The translations under genes were made by a program, and so were the position numbers. A model generated the notes under the pieces. It saw nothing but the letters and a program-made list of their open reading frames with translations. It searched no databases and was not told where the DNA came from. From Cadophora sp. MPI-SDFR-AT-0126 (taxonomy: Eukaryota; Ascomycota; Leotiomycetes; Helotiales; Ploettnerulaceae), in assembly GCA_020747065.1 (NCBI GenBank), contig JAGMVK010000023.1, positions 62,001 to 126,000 of the forward strand: a stretch of DNA of 64,000 nt, in the 5' to 3' direction. Shown piece after piece: positions 35,606 through 46,619 of the stretch (within the stretch, counting starts at the first letter, position 1; the number at the start of each line of letters is the position of its first letter).

Positions 35606-37841
35606 ATGAATACCGGTCTAGAGACTCAGGCACCGAGTCCCAAACACTTAGCAAGAATTGTCGAAGTAAGTATAGTCTTCAAACGCCAGGTCTAGAGACC
35701 CTCTAATATCTGTCAGGCCTGCCAACGATGCCAAGAGAGGAAGAGTCGATGCGATGGAAGAAAGCCAACTTGCTCGAGCTGTGTGACCCGTGAGACAGAG
35801 TGTGTCTACCGAGGGCTGCGAAAGAGACGCGGACCTGGGAAAAGGTAACCAGCTTTATCCGTTGGGGAAAAAAGTCCTCTTTAACGTAACCTTTTGCTAG
35901 CAAGCAGCACATACAAGCTATGGAGAAGCGGCTGTCGGAGATGGAAAATCTACTTCATCAATCAATTCATCGGCAACAGATTGAGAATGAGGGAACGACG
36001 AATGGGAAGCCATCATCAAAGGCGTACTATTCAAGTCTAACTCTGAACTGTTCTCCAGGCTCTCCATCAATTCTCAGCGACCATCATTCAAATCATGGCG
36101 ACCAAACCTCGAGACCAAACCCCAAGAAAACAAAGTTCGCATTTTTTCAGCAGAGGGGGGATCATCGCATTACGAATTATAGATTGGCTGAGTGCGGGAT
36201 GAGCCTCAGCGGGTTAGTGCCTTCGCCACTGTTGCCAGGAGCAGCTGAGCAATACCTGGTTGAAGGAATATTGAAAATATATGCAACGAGCTACCACTCT
36301 TTACCGTTCCATGGCTTCTGGACCGGCTTGGACAGCCAAACTCCCTAGAAAGGAAAGGAGACGCCCCGTGGTGGGCCAGCATCAATGCCTTGATTGCGAT
36401 GCTTATCCCCATGAAAATCATTAATAGTTCTTTCCGAGCAACGTATGTGTTTGCCTGGGCCTATTTCAAGAACGCTTACGCCACCTTTCCAGAGCTTGTC
36501 GTCCGGGGTAAGGATCTATCGACCGTACAATGCTTCATCATCATGGCCACATTCATGAGAGGCTGTGCAGACACACGAACGGCAGCGCTTCTCTTGTCTG
36601 CTGCCGTCAGAGTATCACAAAGTATTGGCTTGCACAGGAAGGGTGGACCAAGCATCAGCCTGGACGGTACGGACAAATGGAGTCGAAGCCAGGCATTTTG
36701 GATTGCGTACACCCTAGATATAGAAATGAGTCTCTACTGCGGACTGCCACCACTACATTCTGATGAAGATATCGAGATAAATCCACCAGAAGAGGCTCTA
36801 CTGAATGGTGACAAAACTAACGACCTTCAAAGGGATTCGAGATGTGCCAATGTCTTCGCGACACGAGTTCAGCTAGCCATCATCCAATCGAGGGTTCGCA
36901 GAGAGCTGTTTGCCGCTAAGTCACTCGATCAAGCTCCCAATGAGCTTCTTGGGATAGTATCAGAGCTTGACTTTGTTCTCGAAAACTGGCGATCAAGAAA
37001 TGCAGTTGAGCTCTGGACGAAAGCCGCCGCCACGACCAAAACTGCTCTCTTGGACAGGCCAGTGGTTGTGCTATACTTGACGTATCATAACTGCGTCTCA
37101 ATGATTCAATGGGCAGTGATTCGACATGGAGTTCATCAAACCACTGGCAACGGACATTGTGTCGTCAAAACCGCATCGGTGACTAGAGTAAGAATGGCAG
37201 CAAGAGCCACAATAGATCTCCTCCAACGGCTCGACCTGCAACCCTTCGAGAATCTCTGGTGAGTGTGGAAAGGCGTGCTCTTAATGTACCTGACAGCTTG
37301 TAGGCGTCTCTTGTGCTATCCTCTCAGTGCAATTATTACACTACTCGCTACAGTGCTACACAATCCGGCCGCCTCTGAAGCACTGGCGGATTTGATGATG
37401 ATGAGGCGATTCGTACAATTCCTCAAGGGGATGGTGGACCGTGAAGACTGCGATCTCGCGGGTATGATGAGAGGGTGCTCCGAGATGGATAAAATTGCAA
37501 CCTATGCTATCGAATGCACTAAAAAGACTTATCAACGCGAAGGATCAGCAGAAGATCGTTTGTTGGATGAACAGACACAGGTAAGGCTACGAAGAACACC
37601 CACCCTGCCATACCAAGCTAGTTAGCTAACTGAGCAGGCAGTTGCATCATGGCTCAGGGCCACTACCCATCCCATGTATGTGGCTCAGTGTTTGATCGGC
37701 AACCTGTCGAATAGAGATGAAGAGATTGCCCATGCTTTCTCAGATATCTTGGGCATGCCGTGGGAAGCAAACTCCTCCTATGGCCCATTTGTCCCAGACT
37801 CTCTAAGACCAGATCAAAATGGATTTAAATTCGATGCTTAA
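35606..37841 (+). pseudogene. Zn2Cys6 transcription factor, one frameshift
   Basis: Exons 35606..35665, 35717..35844 and 35901 onward, then 37214-37261 | 37304.. and a last intron before 37640. Canonical introns such as GTAAGT...TGTCAG, GTAACC...TGCTAG and GTGAGT...CTTGTAG. N-terminus: ACQRCQERKSRCDGRKPTCS with SCVTRETECVY, the complete six-cysteine binuclear cluster, then the basic linker KRRGPGKSKQH and a short coiled coil (MEKRLSEMENLLHQ). The fungal_trans domain follows: AAEQYLVEGILKIYATSYHS, then, after a one-base shift near 36307, LLDRLGQPNSLERKGDAPWW, RLHRKGG-like CGLPP segment and a C-terminus DILGMPWEANSSYGPF. Without correction translation ends at 36348. A one-base deletion (CCGTTT to CCGTT) explains it. 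Either recently inactivated or a sequence error; it would be a nuclear regulator for its neighbours. Confidence 0.8.
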
Positions 37842-38267
37842 ACCCTTTTACCTGCCTTAAATCATATGAGAAACTCTTAGAAAGGAAACGTGGTGTTGGC
37901 ATGAGTTCACTTCTGCAAATACTGTTGGCTGTACAGTTGCGGAAGTATCTGTCCATGATTCCGACGCGCCGCAAGGTCTCGGATAGTCTTAATACTGCAA
38001 CGGCATCTCAAAATTATAGTTTTGTATCACTTCACCAATGGAGAAAGAGGATTAGCAATGTAGACTGCTCCTATCTTACGAACCCCACTTGTCCCATCCG
38101 GCAATTTGAGCTGCTCCGATCACACCTAGGGTTGAGCTAATGCAACATGGACAATCGATCAGGGCATAAAACCACAAGTTGTGACTTCATTCTCTATTTT
38201 GAATTGGCTGCAGCTCCGTCAGTGATCAGTCGCGTCAGAAAAAAAGCAAGTCGACAGGCTTACATCT
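37842..38267. other. intergenic
   Basis: 3' flank of the regulator; a 79-codon plus frame (37901-38140) has no resemblance to known proteins. Confidence 0.4.
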
Positions 38268-39175
38268 GTGTGCCTTTCAAAAATCGTAACCACAGAAGAT
38301 AATGGCCCACAACTTGGTCTTACGCATAACGATCCAGCAAGTCACAGCGAGGGCAAAGAACCGCCGATTCCATTTACGAAGACCAAAGAAGAAGCAGAGA
38401 TAGTGAGAGCGACACTTCCGAAGGTGGTTGCGCTTCATGCAAGTACTTGCACGGTTGATGAATTCGCAGAAGCCATGAAGGAGGCAGGCGGCATGGGATG
38501 GGGACCTCTTCCTCAAAGAGACTAGAAATGCCTATCAGATCTTATCCTCTCTAACATGCGCTCGAGAGATCATAATGCGACCTGCGACAAATTTCTTACG
38601 ACGAAGAATTGTTTCTGGTCTGGCCATCAGAAAACATACTCCACGAGCAAGCTTCAGATCATGAACACGGTCTGCTTCTCAATGGATCCGGGTGCTAAAG
38701 CGCAACCGCTACATCGAGACGTCTGGTGTTACTAAGTTGTAGCCGAGAAGGCGGACAAATAAGTTATCCGGAGGATCTGCAGCGGGACACTGGAATTGGG
38801 TGGTTTGTGGCGAGGAAGGATGCGACTTCGAGAATGGGTGCACCCGCTTCATTCCAGGTTGTCATTTATGAGAGCATGAGAGAGACCATGATGACAATTC
38901 GGTTTCATATGCAGAACTGAAGCGGGGAGATGCTTTCATGATGTTTGCGAGTTGCTACCATTGTGGTGGCGCAAACATAACAGAGGATGAAGAGCGCTTA
39001 CTTTTCAGTTGCTTCATGACCAGAGGATGGCTGAGGCAAGAGAAGAATCAGCACCTTTCGTTGACTCTGGAAGAAACTTTGAAATTGGACAAGGATATCC
39101 AAAGATTGCTGGTTACCAGCTGAGCGAGCCATCCTTGGGTGTTAGAATACGGTGAGCTGTTTTGGCCCTCCTTGG
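38268..39175 (+). pseudogene. phytanoyl-CoA dioxygenase-like relic
   Basis: The first frame (38268-38525) gives an N-terminus with KTKEEAEIVRATLPKVVALH and EFAEAMKEAGG, typical of fungal PhyH-family proteins. Other frames continue with FLTTKNCFWSGHQKTYSTSK, CFSMDPGAKAQPLHRDVW (the His-x-Asp iron-binding pair in LHRD), then MKRGDAFMMFASCYHCGGAN (second iron His) and TRGWLRQEKNQHLSLTLEE, RLLGYQLSEPSLG at the end near 39170. At least three frame changes and a stop. The family uses Fe(II) and 2-oxoglutarate to hydroxylate small molecules. Dead copy. Confidence 0.72.
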
Positions 39176-39676
39176 CATATTAGGCACATGTTGAGTCACG
39201 GGCTGGATGGCTCCATTGACTGCTTTATTGCCTGCAGCTGCCTTTTGCTTGTAAATGCATGTAAGCATCAGTAGTTACAGTCAGAACAACAACTCTTCCG
39301 CTACCAATTGACCAAAATGATTGGTGATCTGACCCGTGACCTGCTCTGCTAACAAAACCCAAGCCAGGCTCCCAGGAGTAGCGCTCCTCCTGGGACTACC
39401 AAGAGTCCCAAGCCCATGTTCGCAACGGGGCATTGAAACTCTGACAAATTAGGTTGGTCAATACATTCCCAAAACAACCCGATCCCGATCGATACGCAGC
39501 TTCAATTTCAGTCGGCATCCCACCAAGAGAATTCGTTGATGCTCCACCATACCATCACCGACCAAGGTATCTAAACTTAAAAATCTCATTTTGCACCTGC
39601 ATCAGCACCTGTGTTCGCACTAGATAAAGCTAACGGCCAAATAAATGGTTATCTCAAACACTCTGCATGTAAAATA

Positions 39677-39709
<33 letters not shown>

Positions 39710-40412
39710 GGCAGCAGGCCTAATTGAGGCTGCTATCCTTGATAGTTTCTCTCCGATCGATCTTTAGGTGTTAGTCAAAATGTAGTGAATTAAAGATAAG
39801 TTATGTTTTAAGAGTCAAAAGTAAGTCAAGATAGTACTGTACGTGAAGGTATTTATCGTTAAGGAAATATATCTAGATACGCCTTTCACCTTTCTGTCCG
39901 TCTATAGAAGACGCAACTCAAGCTTGCTCGACGTGGAGAACATTAACATGGAAAGCTTATTTGATCCCCAATCGTATGCATGACTATCATAAGCGCAATA
40001 ACCCCCCTTTTTAATTCACGCAAATTCGGCGGAGAGGCTATTGGCAGTATACGTAGCCAAGTTTTGCACTATGCAGCGGGAATGATTACCAATACTCTCA
40101 ATCAGTGGGATGCTGAGGAGGGTTTGTAATCCGGATCGCGTTTCTGCCGTACTGCCGTTCACAACGCAACCGCCGGCCAAGCTTTGGAATGAGAAATAGC
40201 TGCACTCTGTGTCTAAATGTTGCATTGGTAACTGGGAAATTCTGGAAGCAAAATATATCCGCTACCGGATATACTGATTACTTCTGGTCAACAGCGGAAT
40301 GGAGTATAAATAAAGTCGCTGAATGCTCGACAAAGACATGGCAAGATCAACCCAATATCCATTCCTCAAACAACTTTTGATTACAGCAACAAAAAACTGA
40401 TCTGCCCTCAAG
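39176..40412. other. intergenic with poly-T run
   Basis: No gene. Includes a long poly-T tract at 39682-39709 and a TAAG-rich AT stretch behind it. Confidence 0.5.
39682..39709. repeat. poly-T tract
   Basis: A run of about 28 T after TATATA, followed by GGCAGCAGG. It could be a microsatellite or the poly(A) tail of a minus-strand retroposed copy; no LINE or SINE body is visible next to it. Confidence 0.8.
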
Positions 40413-41443
40413 ATGGTTTGGGTCGCCGTCGCCGGAAGAAGTGGCAAGTTGGGCCGTACTATAGTTGAAGCCATCCTCAAGCAGGGTGAGCACAAGGTTG
40501 TTGTTTTGGCTCGATCAGTAAGTCTCCAGCTTCACAAGGGGGATTAAGCCCGCTTATACACAATTACAGGGCAACGAATCTAAGGCTAAAGAGCTCGGGG
40601 TTCCAGTACTTGCAATCGACTATAGTGATGTGGAAGCGACCAAGGAGGTTCTGCAATCCAACAACATCACCACGGTCGTATCGACGTTAGACACTGCTAA
40701 GGCTGGGCCAGATTCAGAGATAGCTCTGATCAAAGCAGCTGATGCGTCGACCACTACGGAACGATACATCCCAAGCTTTTGGGGAATTCGGTACACCCCC
40801 GAGTAAGTCAGGCCATCGAGTATGTGAGACGGGCAACACACTGACTGATCACAGAGTGGCCAAAACTTTTCCTATCGCTGAGGGTAAAATTGCTATTCTC
40901 GCTGCTTTGGAGGCGTCGACACTTGAGTACACCAATGTGATCAATGGCTTGTTCGCTGACTACTTCGTCGGACCCAAGGTCCCGTCATACATGGGGCCCT
41001 TCACAATGAATCTTGATATGGACAACCACGCAGCAGCGATTCCTGGATCGGGTAATGTGCCTGTCTCGTTCACGCATACCACTGATGTTGCGCGCTTCGC
41101 TGCGGGCATACTCAGCCTTTCAACCTGGCAACCAGAGTCCGTCATTGTCGGCCAGAAGCTCACGTGGAACGAAGTCGTGGCCCTTGCCGAGCGCGCAAAA
41201 GGTGTCAAGTTCGATGTGACACACGACGCCGTGGAGAGGCTACAAAGGCATGAGGTTACGGAATTACCTGGACATAAAATTATGTATTCGTACTTGCCGA
41301 AACCGATGTTCCAGGGACTCGCTGCATCATTTGGGCTGCTGTTCGATGGTGGTTTCTTTGATATCGATGTTGACACCAACCCGGTTGATATCAAAGTACG
41401 AAGCGTTGAGGAACTCATGAAAGAGTCCTGGAAAACAAGCTAG
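40413..41443 (+). CDS. NmrA-like/isoflavone-reductase family protein
   Basis: Model: join(40413..40517, 40570..40802, 40855..41443), 308 residues. Introns GTAAGT...ATTACAG and GTAAGT...GATCACAG. VWVAVAGRSGKLGRTIVEAI carries the GxxGxxG loop. VVVLARS precedes the first intron, then LGVPVLAIDYSDVEA, TTERYIPSFWGIR, AAIPGSGNVPVSFTHTTDVA, LTWNEVVALAERAKGVKFDV and a C-terminus SVEELMKESWKTS. It is the paralogue of the minus-strand gene at 33939-35057 and keeps the canonical donor that the other has lost. Likely a cytosolic NAD(P)-binding reductase or redox sensor; no catalytic Lys can be assigned safely. Intact. Confidence 0.9.
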
Positions 41444-41520
41444 ATACTAGCTACTCAGTCTTGTACGCTAAAGCATTAGAAGGGCCGAGAACATCACAAA
41501 TGAGATTGTGCTTCTTGATA

Positions 41521-41898
41521 TCATTCAAGGAGTTCAAGCTTCTGCCGATTTATGTGTGTATTTTTGAAACAGATGACTTTTATTTCTGAAGTAAAGGCTG
41601 AAAGAGAAAAGTGATTGCCAAAACGGCTTTCTGATATACTCGTGCCCAAGCTCTCGAAAAGCTGCAATATTTTGGCGTACGTGTGGGCCACGAAGACTCT
41701 CACTTGGACGAGTTCCACGGGAGGATCTTTCCGGACAGCCACGCCCACAGTGCTACAGAGCTCAGCATCGTAGAACTTTTCATACTTCCGCCATGGGAAT
41801 TCCCACGCTGTTCTAAGTTTGAAAACTATAGCTTCAGCAGTCTTCAACTCTTTCTTTTCAACCCCGGCCGCAGTGTCACGGCCTCCATCCTTGCCCAA
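41521..41898 (-). pseudogene. protein kinase-like fragment
   Basis: The minus frame reads AIVFKLRTAWEFPWRKYEKF, then YDAELCSTVGVAVRKDPPVE and VQVRVFVAHTYAKILQL. This is the same glycine-loop region as in the kinase relic at 26762-27872 (WESPWVKYEKIYNTELGGLV, VAVRETPLIELV). The similarity ends after SISESRFGN and nothing of the catalytic loop follows. A truncated copy of that kinase family. Confidence 0.6.
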
Positions 41899-41907
41899 GA
41901 CCGCCGC

Positions 41908-42439
41908 TGATATGATATATATTCGTCTACTAGAGTCGTTTACTTTTCCAAATAGTCAGGCTAGCTTTAACTATATCCCACCGAAATCGTTTACTAGCCC
42001 GAGACGAGCCGCAGAGTACGGCTACGACTGGATAATCTACCCGCTATGGCCATTACTTAGCCCAGAACGATCTCGAAAGTACACAGACTCCTTTACATAT
42101 TCTGGGACCGGCAGCTATGTGATGCGCACGGCAGAGCAACGTCTAGGAGTAAATGATACAGAACGGCGAGTGCTTGCCAGAATAGCTATATCTGTAACTT
42201 TCGAGCATCTAGCATCTCGTGTCCTTTTTGCACTCGAATAGCTAGAGCTTAAGGGTATGAATAGCCTAGTGGTTTCAGGCGGAGTAGCGAGTAATCAATT
42301 CTTAAAGGCCATTCTGAGAGTAATCTTAGATAGGGACAAGCATAAGAAGAGAAGACTACTATTTCCACCACTAAAATTCTACACCGATAATACTACAATG
42401 ATTACGTGGACAGGAATTAAGATGTATAAGGCGGGATAG
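41908..42439 (+). pseudogene. Qri7/Kae1-type C-terminal fragment
   Basis: The plus frame gives FPNSQASFNYIPPKSFTSPR, WIIYPLWPLL, DSFTYSGTGSYVM, TERRVLARIAISVTFEHLAS and RVLFALE. A TAG at 42239-42241 follows, and in the same frame LVVSGGVASNQFLKAIL, FPPLKFYTDNTTMITWTGIK close the protein at 42439. These are the GGVASN and (C)TDNaaMI motifs of the mitochondrial tRNA t6A enzyme Qri7/OSGEPL1 (TsaD/Kae1 family), where FSFSG and FEHLAsr also occur. The N-terminal HxxxH metal site and most of the ATP domain are missing. A 5'-truncated, broken copy, not the essential gene itself. Confidence 0.75.
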
Positions 42440-43687
42440 AGGACGAGTTTAGAGGCTATAGCTATCAGGAAATAGGCCACTGATCCCAAAGCTTAGGATG
42501 GAGATATATTGGGTGTTAATGGGTGGATAAATGTCGACTCTTGATTTGTTGAGTATGCTTTTGATACCCTACAGCAATGCAACTTCACTCTCTTCCAGTC
42601 TTGCGTTATTTCTTGTCAACCCGACCTTGCAATCATTTCTTATCTATGCCTGTTTCTTGTACCTGCATGTAAAGATTAATACTGCACCTGTTAGTTCTGC
42701 TTAGCTTTGTAGTGTAGGTACGATGAAGTTGCGAAAGCCAACAAGTCAGCATTCGTCGTCTCACTCGCACATCCACTCCCTTTGCATTACCGCTGCTCTC
42801 CCTACACTGACCACGAATTTCTTTTGGAGATCCTCCAGCTCCTTAAAGCTCCCGCAGCAGGGGGCGTATCCCATCGCGTTCGCATTGCCTATTATCAGCT
42901 TGACGTCAAAATACTGTCTTTCATGCGAAATGTGAGACTGTAATCTTTTAGCACTCGAAAACAATTATGTAGCATCGTGATCGCTGAAAATGTGAAATCA
43001 TAATATAAAATAATTCAAGCGTGAGAAGATTGTCACTTGCGCCTTCATTCATGGCACAGCTGAACATGATACGCGAGGGCTGGAAATAAGGCTGCACTGA
43101 AAGAAAACCGAAATTAAGCTATAGCGCCTAGGAACTGGAAGGTTAATCCGACAATGCGCAGTATTGATTTCCTAACTAGGACACAGTTTGAATAATGAAG
43201 CCACGAGCGGGGCGAAGCCTGAGACCATACCCCTCGGCGCACCTGAAGCCATGCACTGTTCGCTTCTGTCTTCTAAGGCTGAGATTCCTCGTTGTTTCGG
43301 GCGATATGTGGCGTAAGCCAGCAGTTGCACAACGGGCCGCAATAGGGTGGAAGATTTGCTAGCGGCCCAAGCCTCACTCTTCAGAATTTTTAAATAATGG
43401 CGTGGTCGCCGCGAAGACTTCCAGCAAGCGGACTTGGAAGATGAATCCGGCTGGCTAACACTTGCTCTCATTTTGCATTTCACGGAGTGCATGGCGTTCG
43501 TTTCTATATTTGTTTCCGACACCGACACCGAGCCCTGTTTTGTTCTGCGGCTACCATCACCACCATTCGAGGCTGTACTCGTGTACTGGTAGGAGACTAT
43601 AGACAAGCTATAGTGCCGTTAGAGACCTCATCCACGTTCCCTTTCGACTGCGAACTGATGTGAATAGTCTTGGTAGCTCTGTGGACA
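42440..43687. other. no supported gene
   Basis: A 144-codon minus frame (43172-43606) is Ser-rich and unlike known proteins. The rest shows short frames only. Confidence 0.4.
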
Positions 43688-46012
43688 ATGTCGGCAGGCA
43701 AAGCGTACAAAGAAAAGTCAAACTGGAAGCAGAGGGTTCACAGCCTTGCCCGAAGAGAAAAACCTAAAGCACAACCAGCTGAGGATCTCTGGGTAATCGA
43801 CCTGAATTCGTATCGCCGTCCCTATGGTGATTATTGCTTGGTTCAGGCTGGATTTCTCTCGACCTCAACTCTGCTTTATTACCGGAAGCCATTGCGCATG
43901 GTGTGCTGCCAGTCATGCCAATTGATCTACAATGCTATTGAAGCCGTCAAACCGGGATGGAGAGACGTGAACTTAGAGAAGAAGAGCATCAGATTGACGA
44001 GGGAAGAGATTCGGACAGATTCTGTGCCGGCATCTTCGTGGACTCTGTTTGAAGTCAGACTTGTCGAAGACGATGATGTGCACTACATTCAACTAGCACA
44101 ACCTAATGGTACGTTAATTTCCTTGGCATTTTATATGACTGCACAGTTGAAAATCTAATGAGGCGAAACAGATGAGTCATTATGGGAGGGTGAACCAAAT
44201 CCTATCTACTCACTCGGGTCGTTGGTGACTGCCTTGACAGCTGCGAGAAGCGCAGTGGCAAATCGCTGGCTAGACGCGTGTGTGCAGCGCCATAGAATAT
44301 GCCGAGTTCCAGATTCAACATTTATTCCCCGACGACTGATTGAAGTTGGGAATGATACCAGAGACCCACGCTTAGTGGAAGAACTATGCGCCACCTCGGT
44401 TCTGCCGCCGCGGTACGCAGCACTCAGCTACTGTTGGGGACCTGAGCAGAACACATTCAGGACCACTCGGGACAATATAGAGTCCAATAAACAGACTATC
44501 GCTTTCACACTTCTTCCCCAGGTGTGTACCTCTCATCCAGTTGCAAGACACCGCAGTATCACAGCATGACGCTGACAAGGTTTTGCGCTTCAGACAATAC
44601 AAGATGCGATACGGGTTTGCCGAGCATTGAAGATAGACTATTTATGGGTAGATGCATTGTGCATCATCCAAGGGGGCGAGAGTGTAAAAGACTGGTACGA
44701 GCAGTCAGGGCAGATGCGGAAAATCTATTCCAACTCCTACCTAACCATCGCAGCAGAGGATTGCCCTGGTTCCATATGGGGATTCTGGAAAATAAATCCC
44801 AAGAAATGGGAGCAGCTGTCTGTCCGGCGGGGCCGTAACAACAATTCCATGAACGCATGGGTGGAGAACGAGAGAGTACCAACTCGCACAGCTTACGGCA
44901 TCCTCTCTACCCGCGGCTGGGCATTACAAGAAGGCATTCTCCCTAATCGGATTCTCCATTTCACGTGCTTTGGGATGGAATGGGAATGCTGCCAATGTTC
45001 TAGAAATGAAAGCGTGATCCGCAGGGCTGGCTTCGACATGATGAAGTTGGCTTTCCGGGCATTCAGAGTGATCAAGTTGGGACGGGATGTGCGTCCAGCC
45101 CCTCCAGAGGGGTTTGGGGAGCTTGATCCCTGCCACGAAGAGATACATAGCACGCATATCACGGACTGGTTGACGACATACACTCCGAAAGCAGTTTATT
45201 ATGCTTGGGATGCGATCATAGAGTGTTATTCTAGAAGAAACTTGACAAATCACTCTGACAGACTGACCGCGGTATCCGGATTAGCAGGCATAGTCGTTGA
45301 ATATTTAGGTCTCCAGTCCACTGCCTACTTGGCTGGACTATGGCTGGACGATCTTGCTGAAGGTTTGCTCTGGTATGTCAAGCCTGGCTATAAATCCCCG
45401 CAGAGGTCTCTATCTTTTGTGGCCCCATCTTGGTCATGGGCTTCGATCGATGGACCTGTCGAGTACTTCAGGGAACGCTATCAGTTTCGCTTTGAGCCCG
45501 ATATTCAAGTCTTGGACGCAAAATGCAAGAGGATTCCCGAGGACCCAACTGGACGGGTCGCGAACGGTTATATATCTTTGGAAGGGCCGCTGGTGCCTGT
45601 ATCATTGCAGGCAGTTCTAGTTTCGAAATCAACGCCCTTGAAGTCTGCATACAACGGAAGGAATGGTTCAGCGTCGAAGGCACATTGTGAGCAAGTAACC
45701 CATGTCCAGTCTCTCCTAGCGGATAAAAGCGCGATTTACAAGGTGCGCAAGTATGAAGTTCTGTGTGATGAGGATGTATGGGCGCATCCCCTGCCTGAAG
45801 GGGCGGATTACTATTGTTTGCGGGTTGGCGAAACGATCGACTCGATCACTGGAGGCAAGCGATACTGGTGGCTAGTATTGCGAAAGGTGGAATCGGAAAG
45901 CGAAGTCGATGAGACCGTATATCAGAGGGTTGGACTGGGGTACTTTCAGGCATTGGAGCGCTCTTTCTACTTGTTCGACGGAGCTCCACTTACCAGGCTA
46001 AAACTTATATAA
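43688..46012 (+). CDS. HET-domain protein, intact
   Basis: Model: join(43688..44108, 44172..44521, 44594..46012), 729 residues. ATG 43688 is preferred over the upstream non-ATG extension. Introns GTACGT...AAACAG and GTGTGT...CTTCAG. The N-terminal 180 residues hold a cysteine pair region (MVCCQSCQLIYNAIE) followed by FEVRLVEDDDVHYIQLAQPN, a frequent extension before the HET domain. HET blocks: YAALSYCWGPEQNTFRTTRD, IDYLWVDALCIIQGGESVKD, MRKIYSNSYLTIAAEDCPGS and LSTRGWALQEGILPNRILHF. The C-terminal half has the usual PSWSWASIDGPVEY segment. Probably a cytosolic trigger of incompatibility cell death or an immune-like sensor. It is the only complete HET gene of the three in the window. Confidence 0.92.
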
Positions 46013-46619
46013 TCATAGTTCATGTATTTTATATAATCTTTCAACGCCCCATAGAGCGTTGCTTTGTATTCTACTTTGGGCCCTGCAATGCGTTCAAAGG
46101 ATAGATCCTTTACCTTCAGAGAGCGTACTACTTTTTATTTTTTTAGCACTAAGTCTTACCGCCTAACATTTTGGGTATTTCGATTTGCTAGACGCGGAGC
46201 TATATTGGCTAAAAAGAAGAAGGGTAAAAAGTGGGTTTATATTGCCGTTGGGCTGATGGACGGAGGTAGGTAGAAGAGTCAGGGTGCAGGCAGGACGATG
46301 ATGAGCTAGGGTTTTAAGACGCAGTAGATATCTGCCCTCTAACTAATGCCCATCCCAGGCCAGAAATCTATGCTATCCACCAGCTCATTTCTAATCCCCA
46401 TCCTGCCAACCATATGCGCCCAAAAAAACAATGTCATCACCTCGTATGCCATTACTAATTAAGCATGCACCTCCTTAGCAGGCAGCATCTCCTCATCCTT
46501 CATCACCTTCTTCTCATCAACACTATCCCCACTACTGGCATTCTCACGAGCCATAGCATCCTCACGCTCTTACTTTATTCTGAGTTAGTAATCGCTATTC
46601 TCAGTGACTCTGTACTCCT
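46013..46619. other. no supported gene
   Basis: A 69-codon plus frame (46064-46273) with a basic centre (LAKKKKGKKW) and a 72-codon frame (46465-46683) antisense to the transporter relic. Neither is convincing. Confidence 0.4.

Noticed and set aside
40960..41418. 152-codon minus frame
   Set aside because: Antisense of the intact NmrA-like gene.
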